Notes: generated from the letters alone by a model not told the origin. A stretch of DNA of 64,000 bases from a bacterium (GCA_028712895.1 JAQTPL010000005.1:1-64000); one strand, 5' to 3'. Counted from the stretch's first letter, positions 8,756 to 18,904 are shown. Numbers and translations are program-made.

Positions 8756-8784
8756 TTGACAGGTTTTCATAGTTATGATAAAAT
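8756..8784 (+). promoter_or_regulatory. Heat-shock operon promoter
   Basis: TTGACA (8756-8761), a 17-base spacer and TAAAAT (8779-8784) form a near-consensus sigma-70 promoter. The last base of the -10 hexamer is the first base of the CIRCE operator, so HrcA bound there would block initiation. Confidence 0.85.
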
Positions 8785-8810
8785 TAGCACTCTAGGTAAT
8801 AGAGTGCTAA
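8784..8810 (+). promoter_or_regulatory. CIRCE operator (HrcA binding site)
   Basis: A perfect inverted repeat TTAGCACTC-N9-GAGTGCTAA at 8784-8792 and 8802-8810, identical to the CIRCE consensus. It overlaps the -10 box and transcription start of the hrcA promoter. Established HrcA biology implies autorepression that is relieved by heat stress. Confidence 0.97.
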
Positions 8811-8848
8811 TTTGTTTTTACCTTTAATTACAACTGTAAAGGATAGGT

Positions 8849-9919
8849 ATGTCCAGAATATCTTTGGAAGAACGCAAACAGAAAGTATTACAGATCGTTA
8901 TTCACCATTATATTCGCACTGGCAAGCCAGTAGGTTCAGAGACTATTATTGAAAAAAATAAGCTGGAAGTAAGTCCGGCTACAGTGCGTAATATCCTGGC
9001 TGCCTTGGAAAGGGAGGGCTATCTGACCCATCCGCATACTTCCAGCGGCCGGGTGCCTACTGATAAAGGATATCGTTTTTATGTAGACAGCCTGATGCAA
9101 CTGCAGCAGTTGACCCAGGAAGAAGAGCAGCGCATAGAAAAAGAATATGAATCCCAGCGCGGGGCCTTGGACTCAGTTATGCAGGAAACCAGCAAGATGT
9201 TATCTATGCTGTCCCATTATACAGGATTTGTCCTGACCCCGAGCCCGGCGGTGGACCACTTAAAACGCTTAGAGCTGGTCAAATTAGACCGGGACCGGAT
9301 ACTGGCTGTTCTGGTCACGGATGCCGGTTTGATTCGCCACAAGATCATGGAAATTGACCAGGATGTGAATTCCACTGAATTGGTCAGTATTAACCGCCTG
9401 CTCAATAAGAATGTTTATGGCATCAGTGTCAATGATATTGGCGCGGAAATATTCAAACGGTTGCAGCAAGAGAAGAATAAGCAGATCAAGTATGTCAACA
9501 TTATGGAAAAACTGGTACAGCAGGCGTTTGCCCTGGATGAAGAAGGGGAATTATACCTGGAAGGCGCCAGCAATATTCTCAGCCAGCCTGATTTTGCCGA
9601 TTATGATAAAGTCCGCAACATTTTTAAGGTGATTGACGAGAAAAAAATGCTCTGTGAGCTGCTGGAAGAAAAAGTAGGCCATGAAGGGACTAAAGTCATT
9701 ATCGGAGAAGAAACTCCCTGCAAGGAACTGCAGGAATGCAGTATTGTTACTTCCACCTATCGGGCCGGGGATCGGACCCTTGGCGCTTTAGGCATAATCG
9801 GGCCAAAGCGGATGGAGTATTCCAAAATGATCGCTCTGGTAGATTATTTTTCTAAGCTGATCAATAAGACCTTAAGCCGGCCGGCAAAGGAGTTAAAGCG
9901 TGAACCAAGAAAAAAATAA
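8849..9919 (+). CDS. hrcA: Heat-inducible transcription repressor HrcA
   Basis: HrcA is the repressor that binds CIRCE; the operator lies 39 bases upstream, so the gene is autoregulated. The N-terminal winged helix-turn-helix covers about residues 1-75, including SPATVRNILAALEREGYLTHPHTSSGR. A GAF-like dimerisation domain follows. The C-terminus has the family's GALGIIGPKRMEYSKMI region. At 356 residues it is normal length. It overlaps grpE by 20 bases, which suggests translational coupling. Confidence 0.96.
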   Translation: MSRISLEERKQKVLQIVIHHYIRTGKPVGSETIIEKNKLEVSPATVRNILAALEREGYLTHPHTSSGRVPTDKGYRFYVDSLMQLQQLTQEEEQRIEKEYESQRGALDSVMQETSKMLSMLSHYTGFVLTPSPAVDHLKRLELVKLDRDRILAVLVTDAGLIRHKIMEIDQDVNSTELVSINRLLNKNVYGISVNDIGAEIFKRLQQEKNKQIKYVNIMEKLVQQAFALDEEGELYLEGASNILSQPDFADYDKVRNIFKVIDEKKMLCELLEEKVGHEGTKVIIGEETPCKELQECSIVTSTYRAGDRTLGALGIIGPKRMEYSKMIALVDYFSKLINKTLSRPAKELKREPRKK

Positions 9920-10457
9920 CGAAGAAAAAAGCCAGGAACAGCTGGCCCTGGAACAAAAACTGAATGAATTGGCTTTACTGCAGGAATCACTGGCAGAACA
10001 AAAGAAAAAAGCCACGGAATACTATGACCAGCTTTTGCGCCTGAAAGCGGAATTTGAGAATTACCGCCGGAGAGTGGAAAAAGAAAAGCTGGACCTGGTA
10101 AAATTCGGCCAGGAAGACGTGCTGCTAAAAATGCTGCCATTCATTGATAATGTTGACCGGGCCTTGAAAGCTGCCCGGGAGCATGATAATCATAAAACAA
10201 TTTTAGAAGGGTTGGTGATGATCGAAAAGGAATTCAAACAATTTTTAAAACAGGAAGGGGTTGAGCCGATCAAGACCCAGAAAGAGAAATTAGATCCCAG
10301 TTTACATCATGTGGTCAGCCAGGAGGAAAGCGTTGATCATGAGGATGATGAAATACTGGAAGAGATCCAGAAAGGGTATAATTTTAAAGGCAAAGTGATC
10401 CGTCCATCACTGGTAAAAGTGGCGAAAAAGAAGAAAAGCACGAATGACTCTAATTAA
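9900..10457 (+). CDS. grpE: Nucleotide exchange factor GrpE
   Basis: GrpE releases ADP from DnaK. The 185-residue protein has an acidic, charged N-terminal segment, then a long coiled coil (about residues 15-75) with RLKAEFENYRRRVEKEK, and a C-terminal beta domain ending in GKVIRPSLVKVAK. The GTG start at 9900 lies inside the hrcA 3' end. It is part of the CIRCE operon hrcA-grpE. The gap before dnaK is filled by a word array. Confidence 0.95.
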   Translation: MNQEKNNEEKSQEQLALEQKLNELALLQESLAEQKKKATEYYDQLLRLKAEFENYRRRVEKEKLDLVKFGQEDVLLKMLPFIDNVDRALKAAREHDNHKTILEGLVMIEKEFKQFLKQEGVEPIKTQKEKLDPSLHHVVSQEESVDHEDDEILEEIQKGYNFKGKVIRPSLVKVAKKKKSTNDSN

Positions 10458-10458
10458 A

Positions 10459-10527
10459 AGAAGCGAATCCCTCGAATTTTTATATTCGAGATATTAGCTA
10501 TCATTCGCGTAATTCGCATATAAACAA
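10459..10527. repeat. Word array, ATTCG family
   Basis: Forward CGAATCCCTCGAATTTTTATATTCGAG and later ATTCGCGTAATTCGC words can fold back on each other. The array lies between grpE and dnaK and ends just before the strong AGGAGG of dnaK. Sister arrays are at 26525, 39870 and 54192. Confidence 0.8.
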
Positions 10528-10547
10528 AAAAGAAGAAGGAGGATTTT

Positions 10548-12449
10548 ATGAGCAAGATAATTGGTATTGACTTAGGAACATCCAATTCTGCTGCGGCAGT
10601 ATTGGAAGGAGGCAAGGCAACGATCATTCCCAGCGCAGAGGGGACCAGTATCGGGGGGAAAGCTTTCCCGTCATACGTAGCGTTCACCAAAGATAACGAC
10701 CTGCTGGTTGGCGAACCGGCGAAAAGGCAGTTGGTATCCAATCCAGAGGGCACTATTTACGCGGCCAAACGCAAAATGGGCACAGACCACAAATATAAGA
10801 TCTTTGGCAAGGAATATACTCCCCAGCAGATATCCGCGTTCATCCTGCAAAAGATCAAACGTGATGCTGAAGCGTTCTTAGGGGATAAGGTAGAAAAAGC
10901 AGTGATCACGGTGCCGGCCTATTTTAATGACAACCAGCGGCAAGCGACCAAGGATGCCGGTACTATTGCTGGATTGGATGTGATCCGTATTATCAATGAA
11001 CCGACCGCAGCTTGCCTGGCTTATGGTGTAGACAAAAAAGGCAAGGAAGAGAAGATCCTGGTATTCGACCTGGGTGGCGGCACCCTGGACGTGACCATTA
11101 TGGATTTCGGCAAGGGTGTTTTTGAGGTAATTTCCACGTCCGGAGATACGCAGCTTGGCGGTACTGATATGGATAATTCCCTGATCGATCATATTGCCAA
11201 TGAATTCAAAAAGAATGTAGGCGTTGACCTGCGCAACGATAATATGGCGGTACAGCGGTTGAAAGAAGCAGCGGAAAAAGCCAAGATCGAGCTTTCCAAT
11301 GTTATGGAAACTGATATCAATCTGCCGTTTATAACTGCTGACAGCACCGGTCCAAAGCATTTGACCATGAAGCTGACCCGCAGCACGCTGGACAATATTG
11401 TCCAGCCGATCGTCCAAAAGTGCAAACATTCCATAGAACTGGCGCTTAATGACGCGAAACTGACTCCCAATGATATTGCCAGGGTGATCCTGGTCGGCGG
11501 GCCGACCCGTATGCCGATCGTGCAGAAATTCGTGGAAGATTATGTCGGCAAAAAAGTGGAACGTGGCGTTGACCCTATGGAGTGCGTAGCTATGGGCGCG
11601 GCGATCCAGGGCGGCGTGCTTGGCGGCGAAGTAAAGGACATCTTGCTGCTGGACGTCACTCCGTTATCATTAGGGATCGAAACCTTAGGCGCTGTGTTTA
11701 CCAAATTGATCGACCGCAATACCACGATCCCGGTCAAAAAAAGCCAGGTTTTCAGCACTGCTGCCGATAACCAGCCTGCCGTGGATATCCATGTCCTGCA
11801 AGGCGAGCGGCCAATGGCTAAAGATAATGTCACGCTGGGACGTTTTGAATTAGTGGGCATTCCCCCGGCGCCGCGCGGCTTGCCGCAAATTGAAGTGACG
11901 TTTGATATCGATGCCAATGGTATCCTGCATGTATTAGCTAAGGACCTGGGCACGGGTAAAGAACAGTCGATCAAGATAACTGCTCCTAACAAATTGTCTA
12001 AAGAAGATATAGATAAGATGGTGAAACAAGCTGAGCAGTTTGCGGATGAAGATAAGAAACGCAAAGAAGAGATCGAAGTCAAGAATGAAGCAGATACGCT
12101 GGTGTATTCAGTGGAAAAAACCCTGCGTGAACAAGGTGATAAAGTCAGCCAGGAAGAACGGCTGAAAATAGACCAGGCCTTAGCTGACGCTAAAGAGGCG
12201 CTGAAAGGCACTGATATTGAAAAGATCAAACAGACCAAAGAAAAGCTGATGACTGCCAGCCATAAATTAGCTGAAGAAGTTTACAAGCAGGCTAATGCCA
12301 ATAAAGGCCAGCCGGGTGGCGGTGCCGCAGGAAATCAGGATACCAGTGGATCAGGTAATCAGGCAGGGGCTCAGGGAGCCGGACCAGAAAAATCAGAGGA
12401 TAAAGTAGTTGATGCCGAAATAGTGGACGACGATAAGAAGAAAGAATAG
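10548..12449 (+). CDS. dnaK: Molecular chaperone DnaK (Hsp70)
   Basis: Hsp70 chaperone of 633 residues. It shows the nucleotide-binding motifs [10 protein letters not shown] (residues 5-14), [19 protein letters not shown] and [12 protein letters not shown], then the substrate domain and a Gly/Gln-rich tail ending in [12 protein letters not shown]. The N-terminal strand region reads [17 protein letters not shown], slightly longer than the usual E. coli-type stretch. This variant is seen in some deep-branching lineages, a recollection rather than something computed here. It follows hrcA-grpE and precedes dnaJ. The AAGGAGG Shine-Dalgarno is strong. Expression probably depends on the CIRCE promoter; no separate promoter is obvious. 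Confidence 0.97.
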   Translation: MSKIIGIDLGTSNSAAAVLEGGKATIIPSAEGTSIGGKAFPSYVAFTKDNDLLVGEPAKRQLVSNPEGTIYAAKRKMGTDHKYKIFGKEYTPQQISAFILQKIKRDAEAFLGDKVEKAVITVPAYFNDNQRQATKDAGTIAGLDVIRIINEPTAACLAYGVDKKGKEEKILVFDLGGGTLDVTIMDFGKGVFEVISTSGDTQLGGTDMDNSLIDHIANEFKKNVGVDLRNDNMAVQRLKEAAEKAKIELSNVMETDINLPFITADSTGPKHLTMKLTRSTLDNIVQPIVQKCKHSIELALNDAKLTPNDIARVILVGGPTRMPIVQKFVEDYVGKKVERGVDPMECVAMGAAIQGGVLGGEVKDILLLDVTPLSLGIETLGAVFTKLIDRNTTIPVKKSQVFSTAADNQPAVDIHVLQGERPMAKDNVTLGRFELVGIPPAPRGLPQIEVTFDIDANGILHVLAKDLGTGKEQSIKITAPNKLSKEDIDKMVKQAEQFADEDKKRKEEIEVKNEADTLVYSVEKTLREQGDKVSQEERLKIDQALADAKEALKGTDIEKIKQTKEKLMTASHKLAEEVYKQANANKGQPGGGAAGNQDTSGSGNQAGAQGAGPEKSEDKVVDAEIVDDDKKKE

Positions 12450-12540
12450 CAGCTTAGCTCATAGTTCATGGCAACCTAGCATAGCTTACTATAAATGATT
12501 TAGAGTTGTTTGTTGATGAATTCTAAAAGGAGAAAAACTT

Positions 12541-13686
12541 TTGGCTAATGGCAAAAGAGATTACTATGAAGTATTAGGCGTCTCCCGGTCAACAAATGAA
12601 AGGGAGATTAAGGATGCTTATCGGCAATTAGCCTTGAAGTACCATCCGGATAAGAATCAGGGCAATAAAGAAGCTGAAGAAAAATTCAAAGAGATCAATG
12701 AAGCCTACGAGGTTCTCAGTGATTCTAAGAAAAAGCAATTATATGACCAGTATGGTCATGCGGGTGTCGGCGCCGGAGGTCCCGGAGCCGGCCCTGGTTT
12801 TGGCGGCTTTGATTTTTCCGGCTTTGGCGGAGGCGGCGGAGCGCAAGGTGATCTCGGAGATATTTTTGGAGATATTTTGGAAGGCGTATTCGGTGGCCAG
12901 CAGCGCGCCGGCCGTTCCAGCCGGAACAGTGGCGCAGTTCGGGGGTCTGATCTGCAGTATGATGCCCAGCTGGAATTCAGGGATGCTGTATTCGGTACCG
13001 AGTTAACCTTGAAAGTGCCGCGACATGAAGCTTGCACCCGTTGCGGCGGCAGCGGTGCTAAGCCTGGTTCTACTAAAAAAACCTGTCCTACTTGCAAAGG
13101 CGCGGGAAAAGTGCGTATGAGCCAGGGATTTTTCAGTATGGTCCAAACCTGTCCAAAATGCCAGGGCCTGGGGACGGTTATTGAAACTCCCTGCACTGAC
13201 TGCCGGGGTACCGGCAAAGTAGCTAAGACCGGTACGATTAAAGTGAAAATACCGGCGGGAGTGGACGAAGGTTCAAGCCTCAGGGTCCGGGGCGAAGGGG
13301 AAGCCGGGGAACGCGGCGGCCCGAACGGCGACCTGTATGTTATGATCCATGTCCGGAGAGACCCTAATTTTGAACGCGAAGGCAACGACCTGGTAGCGGA
13401 AAAACATATTTCTTTCGTCCAGGCTGCTTTAGGCGCGGAAATATCCGTGTCCACACTGGAAGGCAATGTCACCATGAAGGTGCCTGCCGGTACGCAAGGG
13501 CATACCATTTTCAAATTAAAACAAAAAGGGGTCCCGTATCTTTCGAGCAGGGGACGGGGTGATTTATTGGTGAAAGTTATAGTAGATGTGCCAAAAAGCC
13601 TGAATGAAAAAGAAAAACAGCTGCTGCGGGAATTGGACCAAATAAGTAATAAATCAAGCGCTGGGGTTAAAGGATTTTGGAAATAA
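12541..13686 (+). CDS. dnaJ: Chaperone protein DnaJ (Hsp40)
   Basis: Full-length 381-residue co-chaperone that stimulates DnaK ATPase. It has a J domain with YHPDKNQGN, a Gly/Phe-rich linker (about residues 75-135), four CxxCxGxG zinc-binding repeats ([32 protein letters not shown]) and a C-terminal substrate-binding domain. Translation begins at TTG 12541, preceded by AAGGAGAA. The intergenic region from dnaK contains a fragment of the AGCTCATAG word family. Confidence 0.96.
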   Translation: MANGKRDYYEVLGVSRSTNEREIKDAYRQLALKYHPDKNQGNKEAEEKFKEINEAYEVLSDSKKKQLYDQYGHAGVGAGGPGAGPGFGGFDFSGFGGGGGAQGDLGDIFGDILEGVFGGQQRAGRSSRNSGAVRGSDLQYDAQLEFRDAVFGTELTLKVPRHEACTRCGGSGAKPGSTKKTCPTCKGAGKVRMSQGFFSMVQTCPKCQGLGTVIETPCTDCRGTGKVAKTGTIKVKIPAGVDEGSSLRVRGEGEAGERGGPNGDLYVMIHVRRDPNFEREGNDLVAEKHISFVQAALGAEISVSTLEGNVTMKVPAGTQGHTIFKLKQKGVPYLSSRGRGDLLVKVIVDVPKSLNEKEKQLLRELDQISNKSSAGVKGFWK

Positions 13687-13704
13687 AAATAAGCAAAAAA
13701 AGCC

Positions 13705-13733
13705 TTGAAACTTAAAGAGGTTTGTGGTATATT
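13705..13733 (+). promoter_or_regulatory. rpsU operon promoter
   Basis: TTGAAA (13705-13710), a 17-base spacer and TATATT (13728-13733), about 68 bases before the rpsU start. It matches the sigma-70 consensus well and would drive rpsU-nif3-dnaG-rpoD. Prediction only. Confidence 0.6.
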
Positions 13734-13800
13734 TAAATTCTTATCAAGTCGTTTGATCAGGATAAATTAAATTTGGCACCACTAAGGAGGGTTGATTAGA

Positions 13801-13995
13801 GTGACAGGAGTAAAAATCAGGGACCACGAGACCATTGATGAAGCCTTAAAAAGATTCAAAAAGGAATGTGAAAAAGACGGGGTAATGACGGAAATAAAAA
13901 AACGGGAATATTATGAAAGCCCCGGAGTCAGGCGCCGTAAAAAACAAAAAGAAGCAGATCGGAAACGCCGGCGGAGAGAAAGAAAATCCTATTAA
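13801..13995 (+). CDS. rpsU: Small ribosomal subunit protein bS21
   Basis: bS21 is a small basic 30S protein involved in initiation. The 64-residue product begins VTGVKIRDHETIDEALKRF and ends in a dense Arg/Lys tail, typical of the family. I chose GTG 13801 because AAGGAGG at 13784-13790 is about ten bases upstream; the in-frame TTG at 13792 lies only one base after that sequence. It heads the macromolecular synthesis operon with dnaG and rpoD. Confidence 0.93.
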   Translation: MTGVKIRDHETIDEALKRFKKECEKDGVMTEIKKREYYESPGVRRRKKQKEADRKRRRRERKSY

Positions 13996-14010
13996 TTATG
14001 GAGACTGGCG

Positions 14011-14970
14011 ATGCGCTTGCAAGAATTCTATGATTTCCTGGTGAAAGCTGGAGCTAAACAGGATCCACGCGGTCAAAAAGCGGTGGAGGCGATACTGGAA
14101 AAAACCAGGCAAAAATACCAGAAAATGGAAGCTAAGGCAAAAAATGGTTTTGACCGGGATAAATTGACCAACCCTTATGCTGATACCAGGATCTTGTACG
14201 GCAATCCCCAAGCTGTGATTAAGAATATTTTAGTCGGTGTGGATATTGATGTTGCTGAATTATTGCTGGCAGACCGCTTGCGAACCAAAGGTGAAAAAAT
14301 TGATTTAGTCATGTCGCATCACCCGGCGGGGAAAGCATACGCGAATTTCTACGAAGTCATGGGCATGCAGGCCGATATCCTGCAGCAGTTTGGCATACCT
14401 ATTAATGTGGCTGAGCAGATGCTGGAAAAAAGGATCAAGGAAGTAGAAAAAAAAGTAATGCCTGCCAACCATATGAGAGCTTCTGACGCAGCCAGGCTGC
14501 TGGATATCCCTTTTATGTGCGCTCATACTGTGGCTGATAATCATGTAGCCAGTTACCTGCAAAAAAAGCTGGACCAGGCAAAGGTCCAGACCGTAGATGA
14601 GGTCATGAAGGTCATTAACGGTATTCCCGAGTACAAAATAGCCGCTGAAAACAATAATCCCCCGCGCATCCTGATCGGCCGGGAATCGAACCGGGCCGGT
14701 AAAGTATTTGTCGATATGACTGGCGGCACCGAAGGATCAACGGACATTTTTGAAAAGATGGCCCAGGCCGGGATCGGCACCCTGGTGTGCATGCATTTGA
14801 GCGAGAAACATGCTGAAAATGCGGAAAAAGCCCATCTTAACGCGGTGATTGCCGGCCATATTTCCAGCGATAACCTGGGACTAAACCTGATGCTGGACAG
14901 CGTGACCAAACAATTCGGGGACCTGAAGATCATTCCATGTTCCGGATTTGTCCGGGTAAAACATAACTAA
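14011..14970 (+). CDS. Nif3-like dinuclear metal-center (DUF34) protein
   Basis: A 319-residue member of the Nif3/DUF34 family, of unsettled function; GTP cyclohydrolase-like activity has been suggested for relatives. Likely metal ligands are the SHHP motif near residue 108 and the C-terminal GHISSDNLG. Between them lies MPANHMRASDAARLLDIPF and a Thr/Glu-rich GGTEGS stretch. It sits between rpsU and dnaG, 12 bases before dnaG, so it is co-transcribed with the initiation genes. A Nif3-type gene next to rpoD and the zinc-ribbon gene is a common neighbourhood, though usually not inside rpsU-dnaG. Confidence 0.82.
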   Translation: MRLQEFYDFLVKAGAKQDPRGQKAVEAILEKTRQKYQKMEAKAKNGFDRDKLTNPYADTRILYGNPQAVIKNILVGVDIDVAELLLADRLRTKGEKIDLVMSHHPAGKAYANFYEVMGMQADILQQFGIPINVAEQMLEKRIKEVEKKVMPANHMRASDAARLLDIPFMCAHTVADNHVASYLQKKLDQAKVQTVDEVMKVINGIPEYKIAAENNNPPRILIGRESNRAGKVFVDMTGGTEGSTDIFEKMAQAGIGTLVCMHLSEKHAENAEKAHLNAVIAGHISSDNLGLNLMLDSVTKQFGDLKIIPCSGFVRVKHN

Positions 14971-14982
14971 GTTAAGGTATGT

Positions 14983-16758
14983 ATGGCCGTCAGTAATGAA
15001 TTCATTGAAGAAGTCCGCAGCCGCAATGACATCGTTGCCGTAGCCGGCGAATATATAAACCTTAAAAAATCCGGCCGCAATTACAACGCTCTTTGCCCGT
15101 TCCATAACGAAAAAACGCCTTCTTTCATGGTTAGTCCGGAAAAGCAGATCTTTCATTGTTTCGGCTGCCAGTTAGGGGGCAATGTTTTTACGTTCGTTAT
15201 GAAGCTGGAAAACCTCTCTTTTATGGAAGCTGTGGAAAAGCTGGCCAAGAGGGTGGGTTTGACCGTACCGGCAGCGGCGCGTTCAAAGGAAGCAGCGGAA
15301 AAGAATAAAGAACGGGAAAGCCTTTACGCGGCTAATGAATTAGCAGCTAAATATTATGAATATGGCCTCAAAGAATTGAGTGAGGCAAAAATAGCACAAA
15401 GTTATCTGCAGCAGCGCGGATTAAGCGCTGAAGTTATCAAAAAATTCAGGATCGGCTATGCCCCGCAAAGCGGGGACAAATTTTTAAAAGCGGCGCTCAG
15501 CAAAGGTCTAAACCCGGAAGTACTGCAAAAAGCCGGTTTAGTTAATTATAATGAGCGGTATTATGATTATTTCCGCGGCCGGGTAATGTATCCGATCTGT
15601 GATGCCAAAGGCAAGGTTGTCGCTTTTGGCGCCAGGACCCTGGATGATGCTAAACAGCCAAAATACCTGAATTCAGCTGAAACCCCTTTATTTTCCAAAA
15701 GCAAACTGCTCTATGGCTTGAACCTGGCTAGTAACGCTATCCGTAAAACCGGACAGGTCCTGTTGCTGGAAGGGTATATGGATGTGATCGCTTGTCACCA
15801 GTTTGGACTGGAGAATAGCATTGCGTCTATGGGCGTAGCTTTGACCCCGGAACAGATAGAGTTAGTCAAAAGATATTGCGGCAAAATAGTGATAATTTAT
15901 GATTCTGACCAGGCTGGTGTAGCGGCTACGCTCAGGGGGTTGGATCTCCTGGTAGATAGCGGCCTGGAAGTGAAAGTCGCAGTACAGACAGCGGCTAAAG
16001 ACCCGGATGAGTTCTTACACAAACAGGGCTGTGAGGCTTTTGAAGCTATAGTGCAAAATGCATTATCCCTGATCGAATACCGGCTGGAACAATCGATTTT
16101 AATGGCTGACCTGAAAACAGTACAGGGAAAAGTATTTGTCGTCAATGAGATTTTACCCTTGATCGCCAGGATCAGGAATATTGTCGAACAGAAAGCTGAA
16201 GTTCATAGGCTGGCCCAACGGCTAAATTTAAATGAAGAAACCTTATTTTCGCAATTGGAGAAAATAGCGGATAAAGGCTTCCGTAAAAAAGTAAGCCAGA
16301 GCATTCAGGAAGAAACTAGCGCGGAAAATGGTTTCATTAAGGCCCAGCATAACCTGGTCCAGCTGTTTTTAAGTGACGCCAGAGCATACCAGCAGTGGCA
16401 AGACCAAATTTCACCTGAAGACATTACCGATCCTAACCTGAAAATTATCCTGGCCGCCATGGCTGTACTTAACCAGAAGCAGCAAGCTATTACACCTTCA
16501 GAAATAATTGATTATCTGCAAAATGAACTTTTGACCGGTATTATTGCCAAGCTTGCTTTCAGCCCGGCAGAAGGCCTTGATGTTTCTAAACTGGCCGGCG
16601 AATTGATCCATTCGATCAAAAACTGGCATAAAAAAGAGCGCTATAAAATATTGGCGGAAGAGATTTCCCGTAAGTTGGATGCCGAAGGAACCGTAGATCC
16701 GGAATTAATGAAGGAATATAAGGATCTGACTCAGATCTTCAAAGGTTCCAGGAATTAA
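14983..16758 (+). CDS. dnaG: DNA primase
   Basis: DnaG synthesises RNA primers at the replication fork. The N-terminal zinc finger is intact (CPFHNEKTPSF and HCFGCQLGGN, about residues 39-65). The TOPRIM core includes LLEGYMDVIA near residue 262 and IIYDSDQAGVAA near residue 304. A C-terminal helicase-interaction domain follows. At 591 residues it is normal. The ATG 14983 start lies 12 bases after the nif3 stop, with weak GG-rich pairing upstream. Confidence 0.96.
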   Translation: MAVSNEFIEEVRSRNDIVAVAGEYINLKKSGRNYNALCPFHNEKTPSFMVSPEKQIFHCFGCQLGGNVFTFVMKLENLSFMEAVEKLAKRVGLTVPAAARSKEAAEKNKERESLYAANELAAKYYEYGLKELSEAKIAQSYLQQRGLSAEVIKKFRIGYAPQSGDKFLKAALSKGLNPEVLQKAGLVNYNERYYDYFRGRVMYPICDAKGKVVAFGARTLDDAKQPKYLNSAETPLFSKSKLLYGLNLASNAIRKTGQVLLLEGYMDVIACHQFGLENSIASMGVALTPEQIELVKRYCGKIVIIYDSDQAGVAATLRGLDLLVDSGLEVKVAVQTAAKDPDEFLHKQGCEAFEAIVQNALSLIEYRLEQSILMADLKTVQGKVFVVNEILPLIARIRNIVEQKAEVHRLAQRLNLNEETLFSQLEKIADKGFRKKVSQSIQEETSAENGFIKAQHNLVQLFLSDARAYQQWQDQISPEDITDPNLKIILAAMAVLNQKQQAITPSEIIDYLQNELLTGIIAKLAFSPAEGLDVSKLAGELIHSIKNWHKKERYKILAEEISRKLDAEGTVDPELMKEYKDLTQIFKGSRN

Positions 16759-16770
16759 CAGGGAGGCGTT

Positions 16771-18525
16771 GTGTCGACACGTCACGAATTTGTAGAAAGA
16801 GAACCGACACCGAAAGAACTGGCTAAGCTAGTCTCAGCAGGCCGGGAAACCGGTCATCTGACCTACCAGGAAGTAAATGAACTACTCCCTGATGATATAG
16901 TTTCAGCTGACGAGATTGATGATATATATACGATGTTGACCGACTTGGGCATCGAGGTCGGTGATGAAGTTGAGGAAAAAGCAGTACCACCCGGCCCGCT
17001 GGCCGAAGCGGCAGAAGAAGTGGCTGTGGTGCCTTCATTGATGGACCTGAAGACCAGCGATTCTGTGCGGTTGTACTTAAAAGAAATGGGCCAAATCCCG
17101 CTGCTGACCCCTGATGAAGAAATGGAATTGGCTAAGCGGATCGAAGACGGCAACAAGAAGATCAAGACAATGATCCTGGAAACGCCGCTGATTTTCAAGG
17201 AAATTACCAATATCGATGAACTGCTCAAAGAAGGAGAGTCGCATACCCCGGAAATATTAAAGATCAAAAAGATCAGCCCGTCAGTGCTGCGCAAAAGAGC
17301 CAAACGCTTAAAAAGTATTATCGGTAAGATCAAAAAATCCCTGAAAAACGTGAATGAGCTAAACGCCAGGCTGCAGAAGAAAAAACTGTTGCCGCGATCC
17401 AGAGTAGCTTTGGAAAAACGTTTGATCCGGGGGAAAAAGAATATTAATAAGCTGATCTTAAGCTTAAATTTGAGTAGTTACCGGATACGCAAAGTCATCC
17501 ATAAGATCAAAAATATCGCTTTGCGGATAGAGCAAAGCGACCAGGAAGTGGCTGTCTTAGCACACCGGTTAAGGATGTCTCCACAGGACTTGTGGCAGCT
17601 GAATAAGCGGGTCGCCCGGCGAGAGATCCGGCTTAAAGATATACAAAAGAAAGTACGGATGACACCCAATGAAATGCGGAGAATACTGCGCGGTTTTAAA
17701 AATATTAAGCAAAGACTGCGCCGGATCGTGCGCAGTAACAATATGCAGATAGAAGAACTGCGCGCATTGAATGAAAAGATTATCCAGATACAACACCAGA
17801 TAGGCGAAGATAAAACCCGGTTGATCAAGGCCAACCTGAGGCTGGTAGTGAGCATCGCCAAGAAACATGTCCATCGCGGCTTGCAGCTATTAGACCTGAT
17901 CCAGGAAGGGAACCTGGGATTAATGAAAGCCGTGGACAAATTTGAGTATAAACGGGGTAATAAGATATCTACCTATGCCACCTGGTGGATCAGGCAGGCC
18001 ATCACCAGGGCGATCGCTGACCAGGCGCGGACCATCAGGATCCCGGTGCATATGACCGAGACGATCAATAAGGTTAAAAGGGTTTCTAATTTCCATCGCC
18101 AGGAATTCGGCGGGGATCCTACCCTGGAAAAGATCGCCAAAGAGACAAAATTATCCACTGACAAGGTGAAAGGCGTATTAAAGATAATACCCCAGCCTAT
18201 TTCCCTGGAAACCCCGATCGGGGAAGAGGAAGATTCCCGTCTGGGTGATTTCATAGAAGACAAACAGGATCTTTCTCCGGTCAATTCCGCTATCAGGATC
18301 ATGAGGCGGAAGGAAATAGAAAAAATACTGAATACTTTGACGCCAAAAGAAGGCAAGATCATAAAACTGCGTTTTGGCATAGGTGATGGCTATCCCCGGA
18401 CTCTCGAAGAAGTGGGTAAAATATTTAATGTGACCCGCGAGCGTATCCGGCAGATAGAAAGCAAGGCACTGCGGAAACTGCGCCACCCATCCCGCAGTAA
18501 GATGTTAAAAGACTACGTTGAATAA
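16771..18525 (+). CDS. rpoD: RNA polymerase primary sigma factor RpoD
   Basis: The housekeeping sigma factor, 584 residues. It has a region 1.1-like N-terminus (about residues 8-60), region 1.2 ([20 protein letters not shown], near residue 95), and a long Lys/Arg-rich helical non-conserved region (about residues 130-330). Region 2 contains [15 protein letters not shown] and [10 protein letters not shown], and region 4 ends with the helix-turn-helix [18 protein letters not shown]. The start is GTG with GGGAGG upstream. It closes the rpsU-nif3-dnaG-rpoD operon. Confidence 0.97.
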   Translation: MSTRHEFVEREPTPKELAKLVSAGRETGHLTYQEVNELLPDDIVSADEIDDIYTMLTDLGIEVGDEVEEKAVPPGPLAEAAEEVAVVPSLMDLKTSDSVRLYLKEMGQIPLLTPDEEMELAKRIEDGNKKIKTMILETPLIFKEITNIDELLKEGESHTPEILKIKKISPSVLRKRAKRLKSIIGKIKKSLKNVNELNARLQKKKLLPRSRVALEKRLIRGKKNINKLILSLNLSSYRIRKVIHKIKNIALRIEQSDQEVAVLAHRLRMSPQDLWQLNKRVARREIRLKDIQKKVRMTPNEMRRILRGFKNIKQRLRRIVRSNNMQIEELRALNEKIIQIQHQIGEDKTRLIKANLRLVVSIAKKHVHRGLQLLDLIQEGNLGLMKAVDKFEYKRGNKISTYATWWIRQAITRAIADQARTIRIPVHMTETINKVKRVSNFHRQEFGGDPTLEKIAKETKLSTDKVKGVLKIIPQPISLETPIGEEEDSRLGDFIEDKQDLSPVNSAIRIMRRKEIEKILNTLTPKEGKIIKLRFGIGDGYPRTLEEVGKIFNVTRERIRQIESKALRKLRHPSRSKMLKDYVE

Positions 18526-18612
18526 CTAGCTCATAGCTCTTGGCTCATAGCTGGTAGGAAATAAAAAGAACTACCTAAGGCTACGAGCTATGAACTACGA
18601 GCTACGAGCTGT
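18526..18612. repeat. Word array, AGCTCATAG family
   Basis: Forward words AGCTCATAGCTCTTGGCTCATAGCTGGTAG pair with reverse words CTACCTAAGGCTACGAGCTATGAACTACGAGC across a short A-rich loop. It lies between rpoD and tRNA-Ile; a second copy at 18717 separates the two tRNAs. Confidence 0.85.
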
Positions 18613-18618
18613 ATTTAG

Positions 18619-18692
18619 GGGCCCTTAGCTCAGTTGGTTAGAGCAGCTGACTCATAATCAGCTGGTCGCAGGTTCAAGTCCTGCAGGGCCCA
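18619..18692 (+). tRNA. tRNA-Ile2 (anticodon CAU, probably lysidine-modified)
   Basis: Complete cloverleaf. The acceptor stem GGGCCCT/AGGGCCC, D arm, T arm GCAGG/CCTGC and anticodon stem GCTGA/TCAGC with loop CTCATAA (anticodon CAT) are all visible. The loop and D-arm sequence resemble tRNA-Ile2, whose C34 is changed to lysidine by TilS so that it reads AUA, more than elongator tRNA-Met. The CCA end is not encoded. The Ile/Met choice rests on sequence resemblance. Confidence 0.85.
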
Positions 18693-18693
18693 T

Positions 18694-18714
18694 AAAATCT
18701 GCTATGCAGATTTT
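18694..18714 (+). terminator. Possible tRNA-Ile terminator hairpin
   Basis: AAAATCTGC-TAT-GCAGATTTT, a perfect 9-bp stem directly after tRNA-Ile2. The U tract is short and forms part of the stem, so it may be a processing or repeat hairpin rather than a terminator. Confidence 0.35.
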
Positions 18715-18716
18715 AG

Positions 18717-18811
18717 CAGTTAGCTGGTAGCTCATAGCTGATAGGAAAGGCTAAAAACAGAAATATATTATTCTTAAAGCTACGAGCTATGAACTACGAG
18801 CTACGAGCTGT
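18717..18811. repeat. Word array, AGCTCATAG family (second copy)
   Basis: The same words as at 18526 (forward TAGCTGGTAGCTCATAGCTGATAGG, reverse CTACGAGCTATGAACTACGAGC) separated by an A-rich loop. It lies directly upstream of tRNA-Val. The reverse arms of the two copies are almost identical. Confidence 0.85.
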
Positions 18812-18818
18812 GTTTTGT

Positions 18819-18893
18819 GGGCAATTAGCTCAGCGGGAGAGCACTACCTTCACACGGTAGGGGTCACAGGTTCAATCCCTGTATTGCCCACCA
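18819..18893 (+). tRNA. tRNA-Val (anticodon CAC)
   Basis: Acceptor stem GGGCAAT/ATTGCCC, D arm, anticodon stem CTACC/GGTAG with loop TTCACAC (anticodon CAC) and T arm ACAGG/CCTGT. ACCA follows the acceptor stem, so the CCA end is encoded, unlike in the neighbouring tRNA-Ile2. Confidence 0.95.
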
Positions 18894-18904
18894 TGAAATT
18901 TGCT

